Origin: Tetrapyrgos nigripes
Taxonomy: Eukaryota; Basidiomycota; Agaricomycetes; Agaricales; Campanellaceae
Direction: 5' to 3'
Assembly (NCBI GenBank): GCA_013368315.1
Contig: JAACJM010000011.1
Location: 620,001 to 684,000, forward strand
DNA: 64,000 nucleotides
Below the pieces are notes generated by a model. The model worked only from the letters and a program-made list of their open reading frames with translations. It searched no databases and was not told the origin of the DNA. Positions 20,780-33,836 of the stretch are shown piece after piece; position 1 is the first letter of the stretch; every line of letters begins with the position of its first letter. A program made the position numbers and the translations under genes.

Positions 20780-23700
20780 CTCGTCTTTCCTCTCCTCCTC
20801 CTTGCCTCCTTGCCTCTACACGAATGACTGCGTGAAGGAATCAAATAAATGGCTTCACCAGGCAGCTTGAGATTGAAGGTTGGCATTGGGTACGGACTGG
20901 AGTTGGGATGAACCTGGAGTATCGAGAAGTTGGCTCACTTCAAGGTGCGGCTTCCAAACCGGGTTCCCTGACGTGATACCAATACCAGAAAAGCAGCAGT
21001 AGCAAACGTCTCTCAATCCTGGTGACTCTTCTATGCCCAGCCTATGGGAAAAAAAATCCCTCGTATTCAAACTCTTCTCCCAGAGTCTCCACCTCAACTT
21101 TCCAACTTTTTGGTGATCTTGGTTGGACTATCCGAGTGAGCTGAGGTATTCGCTGAGATCTCAGGATAATAATCTTCGGGGAGATATCTGTGCATCGGGC
21201 ATGGCAGGACCAAGGGTTGTTGAAAATGGGTCATCTACTGCGGCTGACCTGACCATCACATAAAAAATTTTAAAATAATATGTATGATACTCCCGACCCA
21301 TTCTCCCGACTATCCATTCTATTGTATCCCCGAGAAAACCATGTCAACGACACCACAGCGTCGATATCGATTGACACCTTCCAATATTGGTCCCCAGTCA
21401 TCGAGTTGAGGAGGATGGGTGTGGCCATGCCGAAAAGACAAAAATATCCGCTCGACAGATAGATCACATCACTACTACTGATATAAGATATATCTGTAGA
21501 AAAGTGTGTTTCTGTACGCCTTTCTGCCGAGCAGATATTTTCAGCGTGTGGGGATGAGGGGTTGAGTATGACCAGACCTAGGTCGACGACCATGAGGAAT
21601 ATTGGGAGATTAATTCCTGGTGCACATAATACGGGTGATCATGGCAATGAAGAACATGGATACCCAATCATCCACTTAGCGACTCCACTCCAATCACCCA
21701 GTCTTTCACTGCCTTCACCACCAATTTCACGCCATTGCTTTCAGTGAAATGGGGAAAGCATCACCAGAGATTCCTGCGCAGCAGGCATAACAGCTATTTG
21801 TTTTGGCGCTTTGGACGACCGACGACGAGGAATAGCTGAAAATGGGACATCCACTGTGGCTGATGGCCTCATTACCAAATAGTTTCGGTAAAAGATATTA
21901 AATTTCCGACACATTCTCTCAACACATTCTCTCGACAATCCACGCTATTGCACCCCCAAGAAAAAACCACAACGGCACCGGCGACGGGATCTAGCATCAG
22001 ATTGAGATTTTTCGTATATTGGCCCCCAAGTGCCACCACATCCATATTTCTCTAACTTTCCATCATCTCGTCATATCCTCGAGAGAACGAAACCCATGCA
22101 ACATGTATCCCCATCTTATCATATCCTTGAGGTCAATGGGAGCGATGCAACCCGTATCCCTTCCAATAACGGGTAGAACCACCCATAACCCCATACGTAT
22201 ACGAGACACTATGCCACGCTGAGAATACCCAGCCTATGCCACCACCGATCATTTAGATGCCCTCGACTGACGATCTAGTCCAGATGAGAGTCCGAAACCC
22301 CAAATCCAAGTTGAAAAAACCGGACTGGTGAACAAGCAGGAACGTCACGGTGATGAGTGTGTAGTGGGTACCAGCTGGACAAAGTCCAGAGAAGATGATC
22401 GCTCTGTCCACCTGATGACGATGTAATGCTAAGGTATAGGAGATAGCGACAGTGGCTTTCTCAGGGAGTGGAGACGAGAGGCAGAATATTGTCCAAGAAT
22501 AATAAAGGAGCTATGGGAAGAGTCGGGTAGGATTCTAAACTGCATATCATTAGCAAAAAAAAATGCAAGAATGACCAGTACGCTTACCCTGATTTCCCTC
22601 AAGCTCTAAGCAGGAACCCTTTGACAATTGCCATGTGCGGCCACCACATAGACGCAAATTCTATCTGTATCAGAAGACGAAACAAGTTCGTCTTCAAGGG
22701 ACGGAAATGATCGGTCTAGAGTATTCAGCGTCTTTTAGCACGTGAACGACTCTACCAGGCACGTAAATAGCGATGGGATGGTAGCAGCAATGAAAACAGC
22801 CATGCTATGGGGTAGCAGGCAAAAAGGGCCAGTTTTGATGAAGCGAGAGCCAGGACGCAAAGTTCATGAGATGCGATATCTTCCATGCTAGTATTTTGAG
22901 TACCAGCTGGGTCGTCGAAGAGTAAGACGTTGGCAATGTCTTCAGACAACATTCCTTCGAGCCCGTCCCACTAGCATAACCAATACGAATATCAGAGACT
23001 CGCTCCACCGCTCCTTTCAACAGCAACAACGGAGTGATCGTTGACTGTAACGCTTGTATGAATGGAATACATGTATGAATCGTCGAGTTGAATCGTCAAT
23101 AGTACCGGATTCCTTCTTCCCTGCATCTGGGAGGTATTTCAGTTGGCTATTGCGTTCACAGTATCAGATGACCCACGTACAACAAGTAAAAGCATTCCCA
23201 TTGCCAATCTGTAGGCAAAGACTTGCAAAACGACTCTGGTAGGATCACCAGTGCCCGTCCAGCATTTTCATTGTTTTGCTAACACTGTACACAGAGAAAG
23301 AAAGACGATTAGAAGTCTTCAGTATAAGGAGAAAGAACACCCACATAAACATACATGACCAGAACATATGGAGAAAACAGTCCCAATGCCCATTCTCCTA
23401 TCTTCTCATCATGTCATGTTGAAATTGCGCGACGTTAGACTATTTCGGTGACCCAGTGACCCAAAGCCTTGGGAAGAAGAAATACAACCCAACGAGCCCC
23501 AGGACCCAGAGTCAGTTGCGATAAGCTATAAAGAATGAAAAAAGCGTACCTGGTTGGGATATGCGAGCCTCCAATGCACACCATAACCACCAGAGCTTCA
23601 CCAATCTGTGCCAACCAACAAGTTCTCAGCTCCAGGAAACCCCGATAACGACGTCGGAAAGGTACCAACCCAACGAGAAACGGCCAGTGTCATATGTCTT

Positions 23701-24960
23701 GGTTCTGGGAGTTGATGAGCTGGCAGGTATTGATCGTTCTGGAGAACGTCTACAGGGACTGGGGTAGTCGGACTCGTGTGCGTTATCGATAACGACCTCG
23801 GAAACTAGGTAGAGAAGGTCCCAAACGTTGGAAAAATTTCCAGAATAAAAATCCGCATGTACGTCGAGGACATAATGCCCTCAACGCCCAAACCACTGAG
23901 ACCAGCACCAAGCTGCGCCCATCAGCAGATTCCTAGCCCCAATAGACTTTGCTAACGAAGCCTGAAGCATTTCAATCCAGCCAAAAATGACTTGGCACGT
24001 ATGTCTTCAGGGTCTCCATATGAGTAACTGTCTTCAAAAAGATCTTTACTATACACTGATTTCAAACAGGGACTGACCTAGGGTTTGAGAGGGAGTACAG
24101 AGTCTTTGAGACATCTTGGGATGACTGTTCAGAGGCTAGAGCTTGCGCCGTTGGACACTGGCGAAAAATATCTCATTAGTATATGGAAGACTCATAAATA
24201 CATACCTTTCCACATTGATGATGACAGGTACACGGTACCATCCCTGTTGGCCAAGAAACAGGCTGTTCTGACTGACTATGGCAAAAATTACTATCCCAAC
24301 CTCTCCCGTCACCGACTACTACTCTAACTCTCACTGTTGTCCTTCAGCACACACATAGTCACCCCAAACTCCCTCAGTCCTCGTTCTTAATTGTCCATCC
24401 CCATCTCAACTACCCAATCCCAATCCCTAATCCAATTCCTCTCCACTTCCGACTCCCACTTCAAGAATCCACGCCCTTGTGCATGCACATAGTCCTTCAA
24501 CACTATGTCATGTGACATGTAGTTGGGTAAAAACTCAATATGCGAGACTCAGGTTTGAGGATGGCGGGAATAAGGATATGGGACCAGGAAGGTTGTTTTC
24601 TGACAATGTCGAATAACTGAAGTCTCGCAGAAAATGATGATGATGCTTGGCCGTAGATGGAATCCGGATAGGTGAGGCCTATAGAATGTGTATATGAGCA
24701 AGTAGAGTAACGACGAAGAAAAGAAGCGGTCTAGAAGTAGACGCCAAACTCACCTGAGACCGGCAATCCCAGTAAGACTCCTGGAATGGAACTGAGAGAC
24801 TGAGAGCAAGAACAAGAACGAGAGTAATGCCATAGTATTGTGGTGACATGGTGGAGAATGAAAGCCCTCATCACCACGGGTCTAAAGTGAGTGACAGGAG
24901 TGACAGGGAAAAGGCATAGGAACAGCTGACGGCGACGGTGAGGGCGAGCTTCTTGTTTAG
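20780..24960. other. Gene-poor, decayed region with old internal duplication
   Basis: I found no gene that joins convincingly. 21130-21420 and 21730-22040 are diverged copies of one another: GAAAATGGGTCATCTACTGC versus GAAAATGGGACATCCACTGT, and GTGGCTGATGG-, CTCTCGACAATCC- and ATTGGCCCCCAAG-like blocks in the same order. Minus-strand hydrophobic fragments (for example YAFFILYSLSQL near 23540, and 22750-23030) could be remnants of a membrane protein gene. Several minus-strand fragments carry stops. Confidence 0.4.
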
Positions 24961-26010
24961 CGTAAGAGAGCTTGGGATACCTTGAGAAAGGGTGGTGAAG
25001 AGTCAGAGGAGAGTAGATGGAGGTTTATTATTGTGTTCGTCGTCATCCCCGTCCCATGTCCTTGTTCTATTTCATCCTCAACCCTCTGTCTCTATCTCTA
25101 TCCCCAAGGAGGTCTCAATGTGACTGATGTTAAGCCCATCGAGACTGGTAGTACTGGAGTAGCATCACCTCCTGCAGCGACAGCAACACTGGAAGCAGAA
25201 CCAGAACCAGAACTAGAAGTGAAAGCAGTGTACTCTCATTCCCAGTCCCAGTCCCCTAAAAGGCAGGAATAGCTGACACAGGTCGAGTCGAGCGAGGTGC
25301 AGAATACCCATGTGAAGGCGATTGAGGGATCAGGACTGGCAATCAATTCGATGATCCATCCACTCTGTGGTGACAGTGATGGGCTCAATTTGAGTCATGG
25401 TGGCGGTTGTGGTTGTAGCATCAGTTTGAGTGAGAGTGGGAAGCTGAGTCATGGCCTCTGTGGTGGTGACAGTAGAGAACTGCGTGGCGGAATCAGTTTG
25501 AGTCGTGGTGGTGAGCTCAATTTGAGTCGTCGTGGCGGTTGTGGTTGTAGCATCAGTTTGAGTGACAGTGGAAAGCTATGTCTTTTGGACTTCAGAATTG
25601 AGACGACATAAAGTGTCGGATGAGACAAGGGGTACGTTGCTGTCGGAGGCAGCATAGTTTGAGGAGAGGAGATGCGAGAAGGGAGAGTCAAAAGTCGTTG
25701 TCATCGTCGCAGTGGTCATCAAAGAAGCTTTAGCTGTGCATCATAACTAGGTATGATCAAGCCGCCTGACAATTCAGTCTGAGATTCGACTCCAGGGATG
25801 GCAGTGACAACAACAGATGACCGGTGACAACGGTAAAGGCTGGCAAGCGACGGCAGTAGGGGAAAGAAATTGGCTGCAACGACAATGACAGAGAGAAGGG
25901 TTGCACCCAATCGACACGGGAACCTCTGTACCTGGCAAGGGTACGAACTGCCAATGAGCAGGTGGCCTGGTGCCCAAGGGAAGGGAATAGTGAACCGGTC
26001 TCCTTTCATA
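24961..26010 (-). other. Possible remnant of a Thr-rich membrane or wall protein gene
   Basis: On the minus strand, 26007-25719 reads MKGDRFTIPFPWAPGHLLIG, then a hydrophobic stretch GATLLSVIVVAANFFPLLPS. 25640-25330 reads Thr-rich protein with two copies of TQTDATTTTATxTQIE and stretches such as TQFSTVTTTEAMTQLPTLTQ. A TAG separates parts of this and the frame changes near 25720. Thr-rich repeats are typical of O-glycosylated secreted or wall proteins. The plus strand shows no better gene. Confidence 0.35.
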
Positions 26011-26199
26011 CTGAGACTGACTCTGAATCAACGAACTCTTGTTGATGGTTGAGAACAAGAGCAAACACATGCAAACATGATCACGTGAACTCACAACGTT
26101 ATGCGCAACCCTAGTGTGCCTTCGCATTATACTATAACTACAGAAGTACGGACATGATAAAGGGCAAGACAATTTGGAAGTGGCTCAAGGTATGTGTCT

Positions 26200-29100
26200 C
26201 TTTGTCTTGGCCCATCAGATACTGACTGTTGTACTCTAGATGCTGACAGTGGTCTCAGCAACGACGAGACAGATGGTTTGTTCAATATGGACAAACGTGG
26301 TGAAGAGATCATGCAGACCAAATATTTCTGTAGCATCTAAGCTGCTAGTATTGGCCGAGTTCGACCAATCAAGCTTACCACTGCCACCAGAAAATGTATG
26401 CACACTGGACATGACCCTCAGATTGTGATCATGACTGTTTCCGTCTTCTACATCTGCTGAGGTGTCAAATGCAACTCGTATAGCACTGCTTTTATGGCAA
26501 CGCTTGCCACCAAGATCCAGATACATCATCTCTAAGCTTGGGGCTTTTCGAGGCGGAACTGAAGTCTTTTTCTCAAGCTCTAGTTGCTTGTTCACATCGA
26601 AAGCCTAAGCACTAGCAGAGGTGTCACATGGAGTGGAATCAGAGCCTGGAGCAGTGGAAGGTGGACTAGTGAATGGTGGATTTAGGGTAGTGGAAGGTGG
26701 ACTTGGAGCAGTAGAAGGTGGACCAGTCATGGAACAGTCTACTTCATCGGAGATGGCAATGTATTTCCCAAACGGCCGAAGCATGTCTACACCTGGTTTT
26801 GAGAATAGAACCTTATAGGTAGGCTCCATGCCCTAATTTCCCCTTTCCAAGTCCAAGGGCCGATGTGGTCCAAATCCCAACTTCTAGAGAACTTCAAACA
26901 CTCCGGCTTTACTTCCCATTCTCGATGACGACGGTAGATGTCTGCGCATCTCATAGCAGATGCAAATCGAGAAGGGAGCTCTATACAATCACAATTGGGC
27001 AAATGACCCCCAATCATACGACAGCACCCAAACAGAGCCTCAAGAGCATCATCTCTGAGTAGACATATAAAAATCTTTCACTGGGGATCCAAGAGTTGGG
27101 TTTTTGCCTCAACGAAGTGGGCGTTCTTGACCATCGTTTGTATGTCGTCATAGAGCGGATTGGACATGAAGTTTGTACCATGTTTGCAGTACAAACAAAA
27201 TAAGAGGTGTGATAATGTTGACAGGGATTCCATCTGCTGTGACAGTGACATATCGACACTGAGGAAGGGCTGAAGGAGTGCCCCAAGAAACTCTGCCAGG
27301 AGACATAAAGCAGCATGAACTCACTCTTTAGCTGGACTGAGCTCGGACGTGTCAATATATCGCAATTTGGTGATGAGCATCATTAACTTGATTGCACGAG
27401 GGAAATCCTGTGGATCCTTGGGATTGAGAAGTGCAAATAAACTTTCTTTCGACCAGTCATGGTCGGATACACAGTCAAGCCAATTTGAAAGAACATTCTT
27501 ATTGATTTTGGTCCTGTTTATGAGCATTCCTTCATTTGAGCAAAGTAATGTACAAATGCCTGCCAGTTCACAATTAGTTATGCTACGTTTGAAAAGATGT
27601 TTATAGTCAAAATCCATAGTGATACCATTATCCGCTGTATACAAGTTTAGACCTGCTAAAGAGCCGAGGTACTTGTAGAGAGGATTGCCAGGACCAAGCT
27701 GTTTCTGCATGCAATAGAGATACAGTGCGACACGGCGAGTAGCATCATGACGAGTAGCATCACCGTCTGAGGAAATAGTGAAAAGTGGTCCATGTGCTGC
27801 CTCTCCATGTTCTGAGACACTCCAGCACACAACAATGAGCTCTATAAGATGAAGCATTGCAGCTGGGTCCTTCTTCTTGCAAGTTGGAATGATCGCAACT
27901 GGTTTAGCATCAAAGTCTTTCTGAGAAAGACTCGAGATCGCACCAACAGTTGCTTCATGTGCAATGTGGACTTTTCCCACCTTCACAGCTTCTGCCGCAG
28001 CCTCAATAGTCTTCAAATCCCCACCAACTTTGACTGAATTGAGTTCCTTGACATGCTCAATGCACAAACCCCTCATCTTGTCTGTCTCAGCTGACCATCA
28101 GACCTTCTTCTCCACAGCGAGCTCATCGAAATGCAAGGTATGGCCGTATAGCGATTGAGGGAGCACAATCTCCGCCTCACCGTCTTCGACATCCTTGTGT
28201 ACACCAAACATCGATGCCATATTGTGTAAAACGTCGGTCATCAACACTTCATCTTCTGCCACACAGATTGACCACTGTTGTCAATAATCCTGGACTGTCT
28301 TCAGACTGGGAAGAGCTGCAGGCGTGATTGAGTGCATGCACTGCTCCCTTGCCACCAAGCTCCTTCATCAGCACTGCCAAGTCAATGTCATCCTCAGTGT
28401 ACGATTTTGGGTGGTATTTTCCCTTGGATGCAAGCGTGACTTGCTTGAGGATCTTCAATGTTGACCATCGGTTGTAGACTGCATTGCTAAAGATGCAGGA
28501 AAGGCCTGGAATGGGGCGAGTCCCAATGAATTTGACGAGCTCTTCGTGACAGTTGACTCTGGAGAGAGCGGTCTTTAAACGACAGGAGGCAGTCAGATCC
28601 TATGCATGCTCAATTTTGAATCGGTGCAATGAATAATACTAACGTACCTCCAATTTTTGTAGCCCGATTCACTTTGATTGAGTCTTCATGGTCTGTAATA
28701 ACTGCTGAGGTGTTTTGGGTGTCTGGATCCTGATCTGCATCATGTCCTTCTTCGCCTGCTCCTTCACCACTTCAACCTTGCGAGATACCTGGTAACGGTG
28801 TTTACAAGGGCTTCCATTCCAGTTTCCGTAGCCCCTGCTATTGTAGGAAGAAGCATATATGATTCCATGAATGAAATCGATTGAGCAAAGCACATAGCCT
28901 GGATACATGCTGTTGGGATCGGCATGAGCAGTTGTCAGATAGGTCTCGTATATTGGTTTGAGTTCCCAGTGAATGGCGATGCCTAGACATGGTGGTAATG
29001 TAGGGTATGGAGGATAGGGAACATGGGATGACAGCTGTCGCTTGATCTGCGCAGAATCTTTAGAGGAATTAGATTTAGTTGATGTATCTAAGTAACAGCA

Positions 29101-29310
29101 GTTAAAGAAAAATGCACCAGGGTTTGCTTTCTTACAGCACGACTTGCTACTCATATATTCTGAGAGATTCCATGTGCTGTGGCCTAGCCCGCAGTGGATC
29201 TTCTTGTTGCATCGAGGGCAAATCAACCACTGCACTCTGTCAGGTGCCTGTTCTCGTTGTGCATCATTGTGACGACCGCTCCTTCCATCCTTGGCGATAG
29301 TCTACTCATG
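26200..29310 (-). pseudogene. Large repeated-family protein, decayed
   Basis: Minus-strand blocks in family order: a Cys-containing N-terminus (QWLICPRCNKKIHCGLGHST and SCCKKANPG), then a helical part (KGKYHPKSYTEDDIDLAVLM), LMTDVLHNMASMFGVHKDV, LPQSLYGHTLHFDELAVEKK, a long open block from 28076 (MRGLCIEHVKELNSVKVGGD) to 27324, RDDALEALFGCCRMIGGHLP, a Pro/Ser-rich linker, and MYLDLGGKRCHKSSAIRVAF. I recall this block order from a high-copy, unnamed protein family of mushroom genomes, probably transposon-derived. A frameshift lies near 28255, and in-frame stops at 28100-28102, 27321-27323 and 27078-27080 are all TGA. The first falls where the family would read K-V-R-W, so CGA changed to TGA. 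Not functional as it stands. Confidence 0.55.
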
Positions 29311-29409
29311 GCAGCCAGCTGATGCTGTAATACTTTTGTATAGTTACCCAATACCTTATGATGCGGACAATAGATATACTGGGCCAAATCCCTCTGGGGG
29401 CTCGCCTAG

Positions 29410-29427
29410 CCTTCCTAATTAGGAAGG
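29410..29427. repeat. 18-bp palindrome
   Basis: CCTTCCTAATTAGGAAGG is a perfect palindrome between the decayed gene to the left and the first scattered motif of KDZ element A at 29506. Confidence 0.7.
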
Positions 29428-30297
29428 TGAGTCCCGAAGCCGTTGGAATGCCATCGGTTAGGAAGCAGCTACTCGGCATCATGACTTCGGGTCATAAATT
29501 ACGGCCTTTGTAAAATATGGTCAGGGAGTGCGCTTTTGTAAAAGTCAACCACATACTTTACAAATCTAGAATATATACATCTTAGTACTGCTCATCTTCT
29601 AGCTCTTTCAGCATGAGCGTGATATTGACAGCCTCCTTCTCTGTCTCCTCCTCCTCCTCATCAGAACCATCATCCCCAGTGAAAAACGACAAGCCATTTT
29701 TCTGACGGAATTGGCTTCAATCTGACGATTACCGACTGAAACGTCGACATCTTGATTTCTCACCAGAATGTCAGAGGAAGCCGGAAAATTGGACACCCCT
29801 TTTGCCAATTTCCGACGCTTTCTGACGTACACTGCCCCCATATCAACGCGTCATTGTCGTCACTTACCAGACCTAATTGGAAACCGTCAGAAACTATCAG
29901 ATATAGAAGGAAGAAATCTATTGCATTCTCAAACGCGTTTTCCGCCAATTTCTGATCATATCTGAGCTACTCTGACAATCTAACTACTTACTACTGCTAC
30001 TATAATGTATCTTACAGTTAAATACATACGAAGTCCATTGCAAAGTCCCAAGAAGTATACTACAAGTACTACAAGTCTTTGAAGCCCCAAGAAACATACC
30101 TCCAAGTCAAGTAACTACGAAACTTTGAAGGAAAATCAGTACAAAACTATTAAGGACAGAAATATGAAATACATACCTAGTTTACTTGCCTCCTCCGATG
30201 GTAACACACAGTTCATTGGCCTTCCTTTGATATTCCTAAGTACAAGTAAGCACCGAGCTGGATCTCCGAATCAAAGAACAAGCAAAAACATACGTCT

Positions 30298-32436
30298 TTA
30301 GTGGCCCTTGGGTAATTTGTTCCAAATGGTGTTATAGTTCCTGACTGTGATGTAACGGCCGTATTGCAGATCACGCCAGATTACCTCCTCAAGGTAGAGA
30401 CTCCTGCACAACGGATGTTAGTTAGAAGAAATCAAGAGCTCGGAATTAGGAGAAACTCACTTGTTGGTTACCCGTTTGGCTAGCTTTGCCCACTCTTGGC
30501 CTGGAGGAGGAACAGGTTTGGTCACAACGTCTGTAAGAGATGCTGAACCTTGTGCAGCTGGAATTACACCATCACTGACAGCGCCGCCAATGACGTCATC
30601 TAGAATATGTGAGTACAGCAAAAATGACGAGAAGAAATGTTGTACTTTGAGGCAACGGCACAGTAGTGGGGCCAGGTATATCTTGAATAGATGAGTCGGA
30701 GTTGGAGTTGGCGGGTACACTACAGACATAGGGAAGAAGTAAGAGTCAGTGATGGGGCCATTATGACGAGCGGAATTACATACCTGTTTTTCGCCTGAAT
30801 AGAAAGAGATGAGAAATCAGTCAATGAGAAAAAAAGAAAGATCGACAACTCACAAGGCGACGACGAAGACTGTCTGTAACATTTGGTTGTATGACAGCAC
30901 TGTCTGTGGTATGGGAAGTCGTTCCTTCCTGATGAAACTGGTTTTCGCCAGCAGTCTGCAATGGTTGGGGTTGGCAGGCCGGACCGGGATCTTTATCACC
31001 AGCAGTGGAGCTGGCCTCATGTGTAGTTACGTCGTGAGAGGCGGGTTGCGACTGGGCTAGACTGGGATCAGTATCGCTCCCAGCAGAGCTGGCGTTGGGT
31101 GTAGTGAGCTCGTTGTGAAGTGAAGGTCCAGCGGCAGCAGGCTCTTGAGCTGTTTTAGTGGAAGGGGTGTTGGAGTTAGGTGGGGATGAAAGAGGTCCGG
31201 TGGCCGCAGCAGGTTCTTGGGCAGTTTTAGTGGAGTCAACGCTTGTATGGGAAGGGGCGTTGGAGTTGGGTGGGGATGGAAGAGGCTCTTCATCGAGATC
31301 GATGACCTCAGAAGGGTTGGGAGCATGCTGTTTACCTTTTCCAGGGATCTTTTGTTTCTTGGGCTTCTCGTTTTCACTTGACTCGTTGGCTTTGCGTTTT
31401 GACGACGACTTTGATTTGTCACTTGCTTCAGCTATTTTTGACGGTGTTGGCTTGATTGATGGGACAGCCCCTAACGAGCTCGAGGTTAGTGAGATGAGAG
31501 GAAAGAGTAAATATATCACACACGTAAAAGTTTTCCGCTCGCAGCATGCTTGGACACCCAATCCGGAAATTTGATCACCACATAGCAATGGACCTTGTAG
31601 TCATCTGAGGCAAGGCAGAACTCGATACACGATTTCATGAGCTCGGAGGATAAATAATGCCAGGGTAGTGAGAGGAACTTTGTAGCACAGGCAGGGTTCA
31701 AGCGATAGTAGTAGATGTCATTGAGGAAGCGGTATAGAGTGATGCTGATTGCCCTGAGGCGTTCATCCGACAGCTCGTTGCCTTCTTCGTCCAAGAGGAA
31801 CCCAAAACGCGAAGATTTCTTGCAGATACGGGACCATTCTTCTCTATTCCAAAGTTTTTGTACGGCACTAGGATACGCCTTTGGGTCCAGTTTCTCGATT
31901 GGTGTAATGACCCATGGTGGTTGCAGAGATGCTGAGTTCTGGGAAGTGATGCGAGGGTCCACAAACAGCACAGGAAGTCCGCTTTCTTGCAGCTGTTTTC
32001 CGGACTGCGAAACAATGCCAAGAAGCTCTTGACGAATAGTACTATGAAAAAAAGTCAATAATACATAGTGAGATAAAGAAGTATGAAGACGCACTTTTGC
32101 TGATGCACTGTTACTTCGAGTCCAAGGCACTTATTGTATAGTTCTCTGTAGTGCGGGTTGGCAAAAAGGTCTTCGGGTGTTGCCCTTGCAATGACCATGG
32201 CCCTTGAATCCAGCTGTGGTGATGGCTCTACCATGTTCTGAAACAGATCAGTCAGGTCAATTGAGAAAATGTTGCCTTCGACTCACATCATGGGCTCGAT
32301 ACAAGCCTGAGCTTGAGGACTGTCCGTTGGAATATCCAGAAGAAAAACCATTTTGACTGGTGTCCATGAACGAGATTTGCTGCGCCTGGCCCATCTGGTA
32401 CTGTTGGGAATGCTGCATATTGCTCTGTCTGTACAT
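30298..32436 (-). CDS. Accessory gene of the Plavaka-type element
   Basis: From ATG 32436 (MYRQSNMQHSQQYQMGQAQQ, Gln/Ser-rich) through exons that join in phase: RAHD to NMVEPSPQLDSRAMVIARAT; LEVTVHQQ to TIRQELLGIVSQSGKQLQES; then WNREEWSRICKKSSRFGFLL, LSLPWHYLSSELMKSCIEFC and KVHCYVVIKFPDWVSKHAAS. A disordered Ser/Pro/Lys region with KRKANES and SEVIDLDEEPLPSP follows, then a last exon reading YLEEVIWRDLQYGRYITVRN and ending KLPKGH, TAA at 30298-30300. The middle splices (about 30450-30850) are not all resolved. Its order after the transposase start and its W-x-x-x-x-W-layout agree with companion genes I recall from Plavaka elements. Biochemical role unknown; it may bind DNA or the transposase (inference). 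Confidence 0.55.
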
Positions 32437-32674
32437 GGTCGCGGAGAGGTAGAGAGAAAGGAATTCTGAAGACGCGTGAAATCAACAAAGGCTACAATCA
32501 TGTGATTGACACGTACACATACGCGTCGCGTTGCAAGAAATGTGTATCTAGATATACTACTAAAGCTCGTCTGGAAAATCACTATCCCTATCGTATCCCA
32601 CTCCCATCAGCTCTATTTCCTCAACACCACACTTCTCCAGCACAAACCAAAGACCATCATCCCTGTCAGGTTGC

Positions 32675-33836
32675 TTAGGCAATGGCTGCACTGATACAAC
32701 AGACAGAATCGACTTCACAGGAATAACGGCCAAGTTCTGGCTTCCCATTCTCTTTCGACCTCCACATTGCCGGAAGTTGTGGTCCCAGTGGGAACATTGG
32801 AAATTGCTGTTGCGGAATCTGCTTTCCCTTCTCGAGTTGCAGAGGATCCCAACGAGGCTTGGCACAGTGAAGGCACGCATCAAGATTAGCGTGAGGGCCA
32901 GTAAACGCCATACATGAGTCAATACACATGTCCTCTTTCACAATCACGACGCCGCTAATCTCAGCAACCAACTTCTTTACCTGATAGTGCGAAAGAAGCT
33001 CTGCTTCAGGCCAGCACCGTTGGATAGCAATGCAAAGTGCATTATAAGTTCTATCCGATGCGTCTGTGGTCGCTATGAATATATCAATAGCAAGCCGCAC
33101 AAAAGGGTTCGAGATATCAACTACCCCTTCTACAGGTTCACGAAGCCGATCAAGAACGCTGTCAGGAAGGATATTGTTGTCCAAAGTCGCACCCTGAATC
33201 ATATTGATGTACCGCTGAGTGTTCGCAATGGATTCAATTTGGGAATATTGCGTTGGAGGGAGATTTTGCGAAGGAATGTCCTCTTCCATGGGAGAGTGTT
33301 GCGCAGGAGGGTCCTCTTCTTCAGAGGAATGAGTTTGGCTCTGTTCTGGGCTACGAGGATGGTGAAGCTGTCCATATTGGACCTGGATACGCTCCATACA
33401 GTGACGAAGGACATCACTGTCATCTTCGGTACTGCTGTAAGACACTCGCTGGGATCCGTGTGGACTCGATGCGGGTCGTGGTGGCACAGCAGGTGGAAGC
33501 CAGGGCTCGGGCTCGAATGTAGGCTCGAAATCCCTCATATTACTGGTACTTTCGTTACTATGATTACTGGCCTATTAACTCAGTCTAAGTATAATGTATG
33601 TAGACACAGAAGAAAAAAATACATACTGTATCTAAATGATGTTCCCCATTTCCTAACCCTCCTTCCTCCTCCTCATCACTCGTATCTCCACCATCCAGGT
33701 CCATATCAGAATTATCAGCAGCATAGTCATCGGTAGGAGGGGTCGCATGATTTCCATGATTATAGAGAGTCGATCTTGAAACTAAAGCTCCCTTGCATCT
33801 GGGGCAATAGCAGGGATAGTAGCAGGAGGGACCCAT
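32675..33836 (-). pseudogene. Plavaka transposase, N-terminal fragment
   Basis: Exon 1 from ATG 33836 begins with a C2H2-like finger (CYCPRCKGALVSRSTLYNHG, H) and an acidic linker. Exon 2 continues MRDFEPTFEPEPWLPPAVPP, a Ser/Pro/Glu-rich stretch, YNALCIAIQRCWPEAELLSH, YQVKKLVAEISGVVIVKEDM, then the diagnostic CMAFTGPHANLDACLHCAKP, RWDP and FPMFPLGPQLPAMWRS. The frame then runs out at a TAA (32675). No catalytic region follows, so about two thirds of the protein is missing. Confidence 0.8.

Noticed and set aside
25297..25611. Gly/Ser-rich plus-strand frame at the Thr-rich region
   Set aside because: It is the complement of the Thr-rich minus-strand repeats, which make better protein sense.
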